A DNA stretch of 29,652 bases, from contig WTGR01000812.1 in NCBI GenBank assembly GCA_011523485.1, positions 1 through 29,652 of the forward strand. The letters run 5' to 3'. Positions 7,219-13,478 of the stretch are shown piece by piece; positions within the stretch are counted from its first letter, which is position 1, and each line of letters begins with the position of its first letter. Below the pieces are notes generated by a model. The model was not told the origin of the DNA. It was given only the letters and a program-made list of their open reading frames with translations, and made no database searches. The translations under genes were made by a program, and so were the position numbers. The stretch is from Acidobacteriota bacterium (lineage in GTDB: Bacteria > Acidobacteriota > Vicinamibacteria > Vicinamibacterales > UBA8438).

Positions 7219-7315
7219 TGGCGGAAGCGCCTGGGAGTCGAACCCAGCCCCCCCGCGCCAGCGGGGAGCGACCGATTTTGAAGACCGGGAGGGCCACCGG
7301 GCCCCGTTCGCTTCC
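7219..7315 (-). tRNA. selC: Selenocysteine tRNA, anticodon UCA
   Basis: The minus-strand sequence begins GGAAGCGA and ends GCGCTTCC followed by G and an encoded CCA (7219-7221). The anticodon loop is CTTCAAA with anticodon TCA at 7279-7281. Features special to tRNA-Sec are present: a long acceptor (7 bp plus an A.G mismatch at position 8), a 6-bp D stem GGGGCC/GGCCCT closing the short loop CGGT, a long variable arm CCCCGC-TGGC-GCGGGG, and T arm CTGGG-TTCGACT-CCCAG. The 97-nt length including CCA exceeds ordinary tRNAs. It implies UGA-directed selenocysteine insertion; selA, selB and selD are not in the window. Confidence 0.96.
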
Positions 7316-7487
7316 CCGCGGTAGATTGTCTGTCGGATTCTTGCTGGCTGGCGCAGAACCGCACGCATGCGTCAAGAGCACGCGCAATTCACTGGCGCGT
7401 GCCTTAACGCGAAGCAAACGTGGCGGCCTGCCTGGAACGCGATCTGAGGACGACGGACCTCGGCCGGCCGACGACGGGAGCCGCCGG
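7316..7487. other. Gap between selC and the cold-shock gene
   Basis: This 172-bp stretch is upstream of selC and downstream of the cold-shock gene, both on the minus strand. I see no coding region. A minus-strand TTGACG near 7370 has no good -10 at the right distance, so the selC promoter is not clearly located. Confidence 0.4.
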
Positions 7488-7694
7488 CTAGCCTTCGAGC
7501 AGACGAACTTCTCCGGCGCGCGGTCCCTTCTCCGACTGCTCGGGAGTGAACTCGACACGCTGGCCCTCACGCAGGAGCTCGAACACGGCGCTGCGCACCG
7601 CACTGCGGTGGAAGAAGTGCTCGATGCCGCCCTCGTCGCGGATGAACCCGAAACCCTTGTCGATCAACAGACGTGCAATAGTGCCGCTCGGCAT
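7488..7694 (-). CDS. Cold-shock-domain RNA-binding protein
   Basis: This 68-residue protein is a single cold-shock domain: MPSGTIARLLIDKGFGFIRDEGG has the RNP1-like KGFGFI, and IEHFFHRSAV has the RNP2-like FFH. Family members bind single-stranded RNA and DNA and melt mRNA structure. The ATG at 7694 is chosen because GGAGG stands 7 nt upstream. A strong promoter about 140 nt upstream gives a long leader, as in temperature-regulated csp genes. The usual VFVH is replaced by HFFH and the C-terminus by EKGPRAGEVRLLEG, so it is a diverged member. Confidence 0.92.
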   Translation of the reverse strand: MPSGTIARLLIDKGFGFIRDEGGIEHFFHRSAVRSAVFELLREGQRVEFTPEQSEKGPRAGEVRLLEG

Positions 7695-7829
7695 GCCGTT
7701 CCTCCGCGGGAGCGCGCCTCCAACCCAACCGGCGGACACCACGCTCCCTTGAGCCGCCTGCATCCCCCGCCGCCACTTCCCCGACCCCCGGGAATTCCCT
7801 ACGGCTTCAACGCGGATGCGTAACCGGAA
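7695..7829 (-). promoter_or_regulatory. Long 5' leader of the cold-shock gene
   Basis: Transcription from the promoter at 7836-7864 would begin near 7829 and run about 135 nt before the ATG. Long structured leaders of this size are known to act as thermosensors in cspA-type genes. No conserved cold box could be confirmed by eye. Confidence 0.45.
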
Positions 7830-7835
7830 GCAGGC

Positions 7836-7864
7836 AGTCTAGTAACGTCGCTGTGAGAAGTCAA
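7836..7864 (-). promoter_or_regulatory. Promoter of the cold-shock gene
   Basis: On the minus strand TTGACT (7859-7864) and TAGACT (7836-7841) are separated by exactly 17 bp. Both hexamers are close to the sigma-70 consensus, and this lies in a non-coding stretch between two minus-strand genes. Confidence 0.65.
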
Positions 7865-7905
7865 CCACGTTTTGGATTCACCCGGAGCGCGGGCGCGTAG
7901 CGCGC

Positions 7906-8112
7906 CTATCCTGCTTCGGGGGCTGCCGCTCCGGATGGCCGCGGCTTCGGTTTCTTGGGCGGCGGGTACGTCGTCCAGAAATTGCGCCCGCACGCCGCGC
8001 ACTGCCAGAACTGCTGGGGCGGCCACGGCTGACCGGGCGCCGGATCCCGGAGCTCCATGTCCTGCCCGCACTGCTGGCAGCGAATCCGAATGTCCACGTT
8101 GCCGTTGCTCAT
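7906..8112 (-). CDS. Small zinc-ribbon protein, function unknown
   Basis: This 68-residue protein begins MSNGNVDIRIRCQQCGQDMEL and continues to QCAACGRNFWTTYPPPKKPK. The two CxxC pairs, about 28 residues apart, should bind one zinc ion. The Pro/Lys-rich tail is probably disordered. I do not recognise a named family. The ATG at 8112 is preferred because a TTGCGT-N17-TAGAAT promoter ends 7 nt before it; an upstream in-frame ATG at 8148 would overlap that promoter. The gene is divergent from the MocA-like gene. Confidence 0.75.
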   Translation of the reverse strand: MSNGNVDIRIRCQQCGQDMELRDPAPGQPWPPQQFWQCAACGRNFWTTYPPPKKPKPRPSGAAAPEAG

Positions 8113-8119
8113 GTGGCAG

Positions 8120-8148
8120 ATTCTAGGAGTCTTCGCCGCGGAACGCAA
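8120..8148 (-). promoter_or_regulatory. Promoter carried by dispersed repeat copy B
   Basis: Minus-strand TTGCGT (8143-8148) and TAGAAT (8120-8125) are exactly 17 bp apart. The zinc-ribbon ATG follows 7 nt after the -10. The same hexamers and spacing occur in repeat copy A in front of an unrelated gene. Confidence 0.6.
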
Positions 8149-8150
8149 CG
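8123..8150 (+). repeat. Dispersed repeat, copy B
   Basis: This 28-bp copy reads CTAGGAGTCTTCGCCG then CGGAACGCAACG, differing from the consensus at about one position. Unlike copies A and C, the matching right-hand palindrome arm is not seen. It occupies the gap between the divergent zinc-ribbon and MocA-like genes. Confidence 0.7.
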
Positions 8151-8174
8151 GGCCGGTCGGGCTACGATCGAGGC

Positions 8175-8810
8175 GTGACCGTGCCGGGCCTGATCCTAAC
8201 CGGCGGCCGGTCGTCGCGCATGGGGCAGCCCAAGGCGCTCCTTCCGGTCGATGCTCGGGATTCGTTCGTCAGCCGTCTGGTGCGCACCCTGCGCGGGGCC
8301 GGCGTGGACGACCTCGTGGTCGTGGCCGCCGGCGACGGGCCGGTCGACGCCATCCGTCGGGCGCTGGCGGCCACCCCGCCGGAGCCGCGGATCATCCTCA
8401 ACCCGGATCCTTCTCGGGGTCAGCTCTCGTCGCTGCTGACGGGTCTCGAGGCGCTCGACCGCCCCGGCCTGGACGCGCTTCTCGTCACCCTGGTCGACGT
8501 TCCCCTGGTGGGCGTCTCCACCGTTCGCGCCCTGCTGGAGGCGTATGCGCGTACGCGCGCGCCGATCGTGCGTCCGATCCGGCGGCGCGACTCCGCGCAC
8601 GGACACCCGGTCGTGTTCGACCGGTCGGTCTTCGGAGCGCTGCGTGACGCCGACCCGCGAGCGGGAGCCAAGCCGGTGGTGCGCGCGCTGGAAGCGGCGA
8701 TCGAGAACGTGCCGGTCGACGACAGCGGCGCCTTTGTCGACATCGATACGCCCGAGGAGTACCGCCGGGTGTTCGGCCGACCGGCGCCGGCGAGCCCTGC
8801 GCCACGTTGA
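8175..8810 (+). CDS. MobA/MocA-like nucleotidyltransferase (probable molybdenum cofactor cytidylyl- or guanylyltransferase)
   Basis: This 211-residue protein begins PGLILTGGRSSRMGQPKALL, the nucleotide-binding signature of the MobA-like NTP transferase superfamily. LLVTLVDVPLV is the metal-binding acidic motif, and GHPVVFDRSVF plus VDIDTPEEYRRVFG near the end are typical of MocA-type enzymes. Such enzymes attach CMP or GMP to molybdopterin. Proximity to moaDE and fdhE supports a molybdenum cofactor role, but other nucleotide-sugar activities are possible. A GTG start at 8175 is used; TACGAT at 8163-8168 ends 6 nt before it, so the message may be leaderless. Confidence 0.82.
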   Translation: MTVPGLILTGGRSSRMGQPKALLPVDARDSFVSRLVRTLRGAGVDDLVVVAAGDGPVDAIRRALAATPPEPRIILNPDPSRGQLSSLLTGLEALDRPGLDALLVTLVDVPLVGVSTVRALLEAYARTRAPIVRPIRRRDSAHGHPVVFDRSVFGALRDADPRAGAKPVVRALEAAIENVPVDDSGAFVDIDTPEEYRRVFGRPAPASPAPR

Positions 8811-8835
8811 TCGGAGGGGCGCGGTTCCCTAAAAT
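8807..8835 (+). promoter_or_regulatory. Promoter of tRNA-Ala
   Basis: TTGATC (8807-8812) and TAAAAT (8830-8835) are exactly 17 bp apart. The -35 box overlaps the stop codon of the MocA-like gene. Transcription would begin near 8842, immediately before a hairpin that precedes the mature tRNA. Confidence 0.65.
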
Positions 8836-8842
8836 GGAGAGT

Positions 8843-8860
8843 CGGGCGGCCAACCGCCCG
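8843..8860 (+). other. Hairpin in the tRNA-Ala leader
   Basis: CGGGCGG and CCGCCCG form a perfect 7-bp stem with loop CCAA, ending 4 nt before the tRNA. It may mark the RNase P leader or act as a terminator for the MocA-like gene, although no T-run follows. Confidence 0.5.
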
Positions 8861-8864
8861 GTGT

Positions 8865-8940
8865 GGGCCAGTGGCGCAGTTGGGAGCGCGCGTGAATGGC
8901 ATTCACGAGGTCACGGGTTCGACCCCCGTCTGGTCCACCA
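8865..8940 (+). tRNA. Alanine tRNA, anticodon GGC
   Basis: The acceptor GGGCCAG pairs with CTGGTCC (one G.U), followed by A and encoded CCA. The anticodon arm CGTGA-ATGGCAT-TCACG gives anticodon GGC, which reads alanine codons GCC and GCU. The T arm is ACGGG-TTCGACC-CCCGT. Length is 76 nt including CCA, and all arms are regular. Confidence 0.96.
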
Positions 8941-8965
8941 CCCTCCCCGCCCGGATTCCGCGACG

Positions 8966-10042
8966 TCAGTACATCGTGAACATGCGCTGAATCTCGGCGC
9001 CGTCGCGGGTTCTGGTCAGGGCCAGCATCAGCAGGACCCGCGCCTTGACCGCCGAGAGGCTCTCGCCGGAAACCCGGCGCCCCGCGCCGCGCGAGTCCGC
9101 CGTTCCGGCCGTCGGCGCGACCCGCCGGAAACGAGCCGGCACCCGGCCGCCTCCGGTTCTCGTGGTCAGGACCACCACGATGCCGTCGGCGATGATTTCG
9201 TCGATTGCGTCGGCCTGGTCCGGCGTCGTCGAACCGGCGCCGGCCGCGGCCACCACCACGCCATCGGCGCCGAGGTCGCGTGCCGCCCGGACGAGGTCGC
9301 CCGATGCGCCGACATAGCTCGTCAGGAGGACTACGCGGGGCAGCCTGTCGAGCCCGGCGACGTCGAACTCGGTCCGGCGGGTGTGCCGGCGGGTCGGACG
9401 CCGGTAGTACTCGATGCGATCCGCGTCGACGACGCCGAGCACGCCGCTGCGCCCGGAGTCGAAGCTGTCCAGCCGTTGTGCATGCGTCTTCCTTACGTCG
9501 CGCGCCGCGTGGATCTCCCCGTTCACGACCACGACCACGCCGCGGTTGCGCGAGGCCCGCGCCGCGGCGACCCGGACCGCGTCGAGCAGGTTCGCCGCGC
9601 CGTCGTAGCCGGGAGCGTTCGGTGGGCGCATCGCACCGACCACGACGATCGGCCGGTCGGTCCTGACCGTCAGGTGGAGGAAGTAGGCGGTCTCTTCGAG
9701 CGTATCGGTCCCGCTCGTCAGGACGACGCCGTCCAGGTCGCCCCGCGCGGAGAAGAGACGGTTGAGGCGCCGGGCCAGCGCGAGCCAGTGCTCGACCGTG
9801 AGCGAGCTGCTCGGCAGGTTCGCGAACTGCTCGGTCTCGACCTCCGCGTAGCGCCCCGCCGCGGGAATCAGATCGGTCAGCTCGTGAGCCGTCAGCCGGC
9901 CGTCGGGATGGTTGGCGATCGTGCCGCCGGTGGCCACGACGCGAACGGTGGCGCGGGGGCGGAATTGCGCGGATTCGACCGCGGCCGGCGCGGCCGCCAG
10001 CCAGACAACGGCCGCCGCCGGCAGCCACCGTCGAAGACGCAT
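8966..10042 (-). CDS. Secreted type II L-asparaginase
   Basis: This 358-residue protein has a signal peptide (MRLRRWLPAAAVVWLAAAPA, cleavage probably near AVESAQ). The mature part shows the first asparaginase signature RVVATGGTIANHPDGRL with the nucleophilic Thr, and the second signature GVVLTSGTDTLEETAYFL with the catalytic Thr-Asp pair. VRKTHAQRLDSFDSG carries the conserved Lys region, and VVLLTSYVGASGDLV follows. It should hydrolyse asparagine, perhaps also glutamine, in the periplasm. The ATG at 10042 is chosen because it opens the signal peptide; a -10-like TATAGT lies 24 nt upstream. It is transcribed convergently to the tRNA-Ala gene. Confidence 0.93.
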   Translation of the reverse strand: MRLRRWLPAAAVVWLAAAPAAVESAQFRPRATVRVVATGGTIANHPDGRLTAHELTDLIPAAGRYAEVETEQFANLPSSSLTVEHWLALARRLNRLFSARGDLDGVVLTSGTDTLEETAYFLHLTVRTDRPIVVVGAMRPPNAPGYDGAANLLDAVRVAAARASRNRGVVVVVNGEIHAARDVRKTHAQRLDSFDSGRSGVLGVVDADRIEYYRRPTRRHTRRTEFDVAGLDRLPRVVLLTSYVGASGDLVRAARDLGADGVVVAAAGAGSTTPDQADAIDEIIADGIVVVLTTRTGGGRVPARFRRVAPTAGTADSRGAGRRVSGESLSAVKARVLLMLALTRTRDGAEIQRMFTMY

Positions 10043-10066
10043 CGCGGTACGAGCCAACCCACAGCT

Positions 10067-10072
10067 ACTATA
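10067..10072 (-). promoter_or_regulatory. -10-like hexamer for the asparaginase gene
   Basis: TATAGT on the minus strand lies 24 nt before the asparaginase ATG and overlaps the stop codon of the small gene upstream. No clear -35 box is seen. Confidence 0.4.
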
Positions 10073-10289
10073 GCGAATCCGCCTCGATGCCATGGGCATG
10101 CGAGAGCCACGTGACGAGTGCTTCGAGCGCGGCACGGGGCGTGGTGCCGTAGAAGGGCATCAGGGCGGTCGGAACCCCGGCGGAGCGAAGCAGACAGGCC
10201 CGCCAGCGGTTTCCCACGACGGGTCTGACCTCGATGGCGTAGTGCTGGCCCCCGATGGTCTGGTCGAAACGTTGAACGGTAGGGGGCAT
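10068..10289 (-). CDS. Small HicB-like protein flanking the AddAB-like operon (first of two)
   Basis: This 73-residue protein includes HYAIEVRPVVGNRWRACLLR, then GVPTALMPFYGTTPRAALEA and LVTWLSHAHGI. The pattern Y-x-I, a glycine turn, G-x-T and an alanine-rich helix ending in Trp resembles small beta-alpha proteins such as HicB antitoxins, but no HicA partner is next to it, so this is tentative. Ungapped, it matches the protein at 16272-16457 at 9 of 47 positions, including Y, I, P, G, P, G, T, A and W. The start ATG at 10289 is the only ATG that leaves a compact domain. It is divergent from the AddB-like gene. Confidence 0.65.
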   Translation of the reverse strand: MPPTVQRFDQTIGGQHYAIEVRPVVGNRWRACLLRSAGVPTALMPFYGTTPRAALEALVTWLSHAHGIEADSL

Positions 10290-10568
10290 GGATAAGGCTG
10301 GCGGCGCCGGACGCGAACCCTGGAATTCTAGCGAGCGGCCGGGTTCAATCAAGCGAAAGCGGGCACGAATGCCGCGTCCACAGGTCGAGAGGCGCATGCA
10401 ACACGGAGGAAACCGGCTCGAAAAAAAACGTTCGCGACCAGGAATCCACAGGTGGGACACAGGTTTCCCACAGTGTTTGAGCAAACCGGAATTCGGGAGC
10501 ACACGTAAACCAGGCCCCCGCGGCGCGCGCGGGGGGGGCGGTCGTTTCGGCTGGGCGGGGAACGCGCC
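10290..10568. promoter_or_regulatory. Repeat-rich control region upstream of the AddAB-like operon
   Basis: This 279-bp non-coding stretch is less GC-rich than its surroundings. It holds an A8 tract (10421-10428), CACAG at 10447, 10458 and 10469 (exactly 11-bp steps), the inverted repeat GTGGGA (10452-10457)/TCCCAC (10466-10471), the palindrome GTTTG-AG-CAAAC (10475-10486) and a G8 run near 10531-10538. Helically phased direct repeats and nested palindromes suggest binding by a cooperative regulator. DnaA-box likeness is weak. No clear -10/-35 pair was found. Confidence 0.55.
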
Positions 10569-13478
10569 TTGATCACGCCGCGGGAGACGCACCTGTTGCG
10601 GGCGCCGACGCTGCGCGCGTTCCAGCGCGCAATCGTGGATGCGGTGACCGGCTGCATCGAGGCGTCGCGGCCGGCAGCGGTGCTGACTCCTACCCGAGCG
10701 GCGGCGGGTCAGTTGCGGCATACGCTGGCCGCGGCGAGGGTGGAGCACCGTCGGGTGGCCCTGGTCACCCGCAGCGAGTGGTACGAGTGGCTGCACGAGC
10801 GGCACGGGTCGTGTCCGCCGTTGCTCACCCCGGTTCAACGGCAGGTTGTCGGCGCCGCCGCGGCCGCCGAGGCACGGGCCGCCGGCTGCGTTCCTCCGTT
10901 CCGCCTGCGGCCCGGCATCGTCGCGGCGCTGCTGGCCTTCTACGATCAGCTCAGGCGCCGGCGCCGGTCGGTCGACGCGTTCGAGCGTCTGCTGCTCGAC
11001 GAGCTCGAGCCGAGCGCTGACCTCGATCGCGGAGCCCGGCGCCTCCTGCTGCAGACCCGTTTTCTGGTGGCGGCGTTCCGAGCCTACGACCGCAGGATCG
11101 ATGCGCTTCGCCTTCTCGACGAGCATCGCTTGCGCGAGCGGTTGCTCGCCGCCGAACCGCTGCGGAAGGTGTCGGAGATCGTCGTGACGGTACCGGATCA
11201 GGTGGCGCATGCGGCGGGTCTGTACCCGGCGGATTTCGACCTGCTGGCGCGTCTACCGAGGCTGGAGCGGGTCACCGTCATCGCGACCGATGGGGTGCTC
11301 GACAGCGGTTTTCGGGAGCGGCTCGACGACCTGCTGCCCGGCCTGGCGGAGTCGCGCGTCCGAACCGACGGCGGCCGGCCGGCCGCCGTCGTCGTTCCCG
11401 ATTCGCCGGCGGATCGGCCGTACTTCGCGTGGCGCGACCGCGAAGAGGAGCTGCGCGAGATTGCACGCCGGGTGCGCCGCGGCGTTGCGGCCGACGGGCG
11501 CCCGCCCGCGGCCGCCGCGGTCGTGGTGCAGCGCCCCCTGCCCTATCTGTATCTGGCGCCTTCGGCATTCGATGCGGCCGGGCTGCCGGTGTCTCCGGGC
11601 GATGCGCTTCCGCTCGCCGTCGAGCCCTACGCCGCGGCGGTCGACGTGGTCCTCGCGTTCGCGGCGAGCGGGTTCGGTCGCGGGCCGGCGATGGAGCTGC
11701 TGCGGTCGCCGCACTTCCGTTTCGAAACGGACGGGCCGCCGCCTGCCGCCGGGGCCGTTCGCGCGCTCGACCGTGCGTTGTCGGAAATGCGTTTCAGCGG
11801 TGGACTGGACCTGCTCTCCGGGTCCGCCGCGGACTGGGCCGCGGAGACGGAAACCCGCCGCGCGGCGGCCGGCGCCCTGCGTTGCGTGCTCGCACTGGCC
11901 GGCGAGCTGCGTCCGCTCCGGGAGCCGCGGCCGCTGGCCGCCCAACTCGAGACGCTCCGCTCGTTCCTGCAACGCCATGCGGCCCCCCTCGACGCCGGCG
12001 AGCCGGCCGGCCGGGCCGGGGAGTGGCGAGCGTTCATCTGGCAGGGCCTCGAGGCGCTCGAGGCGGCGAACCGCTCGCTCGACGACGCCGGACGCAACGT
12101 CGATGTCGTCGAGGTCGCGTCGGTCGTGCGGCGCTGGATCGAGAGCCGGACCCGTCCCGCGGGAGCGCCGGCCGAAGGTGTCCACCTCATCGACGTCCAG
12201 GCGGCCGTGTACGGGCGGTTCGACGACGTGTTCGTCGCCGGCCTCGTCGAGACCGAATGGCCCGGACGCACGACCCGCAACGTCTTCTATCCGGCCGGTT
12301 TGCTGGCGGGGCTCGGATGGCCGCGGGAACGCGATCGCCTGCGAGCCTCCCGCGCCGCGTTTCGCGACTTGCTCGGACTGGCGGACGAACGCGTCTGGCT
12401 GTCGACATTCGTGCTGGAGGACGACGCGGTCGTCGCCGCCTCGCCGCTGCTCGAGGACCTCGACGGCTTCGTTGCCGAGCGGGTGCCGGCGCCGGACCGC
12501 GACCCGGCCGCGGCGCCCGGCGACCGGCCCCGGCCGCCGGGGGATGCGGGCATCGGCCGGCGCTGGCGGGTCCTGCGCGTCGGGCGGACGATCGGGTCGC
12601 GCGCCGGTGGCGCGCGGGCGTCCGGCAGCGCCGGGCGTCAACCGGAGCGCGCGTACACCGTGAGCGCGCTGGAGCGGTACGCCGGCTGCCCGTTCCAGTA
12701 CTTCGCGTCTCACGCGCTCGGCCTCGAGGTGGAGCGCGCGTCCGAGCAGACGATGACCCCGGAACAGCGGGGCCTGTTTCTGCATCGTGTCTTCGAGTCG
12801 TTCTTCCGCGACTGGCAGAGGGCCGGCCGCGGCGCGGTGACGCTGGCCAACCTCGACGCCGCGCTGGAACGCTTCGAGACAGCGGCGGAGGACGCCCTCG
12901 GCGCGCTGCCGCCGATCGACCGGGCCGTGGCTCGCGGCTGGCTGCTGGGCTCGGCGGCGTCCCCCGGGCTGGCCGAGCGGGTGTTCGTCGCCGAGATCGA
13001 ACGCCAGACCGGGGTCGTCGAGCGGCTGCTCGAATACCGCATCGACGGGCGTTTCGAGCTCGGAAGCCCGCCGGCCCGCCGGACGGTGGCGATTCGCGGC
13101 GTCGTCGACCGCATCGATCTGCATGCGGACCGGACGTTGCGGGTCATCGACTACAAGGCCAGCCGGCCCCCTCATCCTTCGCGCGCGCTGCAGCTCCCGG
13201 TCTATGCGCGCTGCGCCGAGCGGCAGTTGCGCGCCGAGCGCGGCGAGCACTTTCGTGTCACCGAGGCGCTGTACGTCGCCTTCGGCGATCCCCGGCTGCA
13301 GGTGTCGGTGCCCGGGGGTGACGTCGCCGCGGCGATTGCCGAAGGCGAGGCGCGGGTCGTGGCGCTGGTGGAGGCGATAGAGGCGGGCGAGTATCCGCCC
13401 CGGCCCGTGGATCGGCTGCGCTGCATGACCTGTTCGTTTCCCACCGTCTGCCGCAAGGAACATGTCGAGGACGCTTGA
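10569..13478 (+). CDS. AddB-like nuclease subunit (inactive helicase fold plus PD-(D/E)XK nuclease)
   Basis: This 969-residue protein begins like AddB-type subunits (AAVLTPTRAAAGQLRHTL) with no Walker A motif, so the helicase fold is probably inactive. HLIDVQAAVYGRFDDVFVAGLVE is typical of the middle region. The C-terminal nuclease has RGLFLHRVFESFF (near 735), VDRIDL (Asp near 845) and VIDYKAS (near 860). Four Cys (YAGCPFQYF near 706, and CMTC plus VCRKEH near 951-960) match the Fe-S staple of AddB nucleases. It should resect DNA double-strand breaks with the next gene. The TTG start is forced: TAA stands in frame at 10506 and no ATG or GTG follows it before 10569. The 3' end overlaps addA by 17 bp. 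Confidence 0.85.
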   Translation: MITPRETHLLRAPTLRAFQRAIVDAVTGCIEASRPAAVLTPTRAAAGQLRHTLAAARVEHRRVALVTRSEWYEWLHERHGSCPPLLTPVQRQVVGAAAAAEARAAGCVPPFRLRPGIVAALLAFYDQLRRRRRSVDAFERLLLDELEPSADLDRGARRLLLQTRFLVAAFRAYDRRIDALRLLDEHRLRERLLAAEPLRKVSEIVVTVPDQVAHAAGLYPADFDLLARLPRLERVTVIATDGVLDSGFRERLDDLLPGLAESRVRTDGGRPAAVVVPDSPADRPYFAWRDREEELREIARRVRRGVAADGRPPAAAAVVVQRPLPYLYLAPSAFDAAGLPVSPGDALPLAVEPYAAAVDVVLAFAASGFGRGPAMELLRSPHFRFETDGPPPAAGAVRALDRALSEMRFSGGLDLLSGSAADWAAETETRRAAAGALRCVLALAGELRPLREPRPLAAQLETLRSFLQRHAAPLDAGEPAGRAGEWRAFIWQGLEALEAANRSLDDAGRNVDVVEVASVVRRWIESRTRPAGAPAEGVHLIDVQAAVYGRFDDVFVAGLVETEWPGRTTRNVFYPAGLLAGLGWPRERDRLRASRAAFRDLLGLADERVWLSTFVLEDDAVVAASPLLEDLDGFVAERVPAPDRDPAAAPGDRPRPPGDAGIGRRWRVLRVGRTIGSRAGGARASGSAGRQPERAYTVSALERYAGCPFQYFASHALGLEVERASEQTMTPEQRGLFLHRVFESFFRDWQRAGRGAVTLANLDAALERFETAAEDALGALPPIDRAVARGWLLGSAASPGLAERVFVAEIERQTGVVERLLEYRIDGRFELGSPPARRTVAIRGVVDRIDLHADRTLRVIDYKASRPPHPSRALQLPVYARCAERQLRAERGEHFRVTEALYVAFGDPRLQVSVPGGDVAAAIAEGEARVVALVEAIEAGEYPPRPVDRLRCMTCSFPTVCRKEHVEDA

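Noticed and set aside
7488..8810. A selenoprotein gene next to selC
   Set aside because: No gene around selC shows an in-frame TGA at a conserved Cys position; the neighbouring products are ordinary cold-shock, zinc-ribbon and transferase proteins.
10068..10289. A HicAB toxin-antitoxin locus
   Set aside because: The HicB likeness is weak and no HicA-like small basic protein is adjacent to either small gene.
10447..10473. CRISPR array, from regular short repeats
   Set aside because: Only three 5-bp repeats at 11-bp steps, with no spacers or cas genes.
10441..10486. Replication origin, from CCACA motifs resembling DnaA boxes
   Set aside because: None matches TTATCCACA closely, there is no AT-rich unwinding region, and dnaA or dnaN is not near. 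A regulatory region fits better.
11253..13463. Long minus-strand open frame (736 codons) opposite the AddB-like gene
   Set aside because: Same reason: low-complexity composition and complete overlap with a gene that has nuclease and Fe-S motifs.
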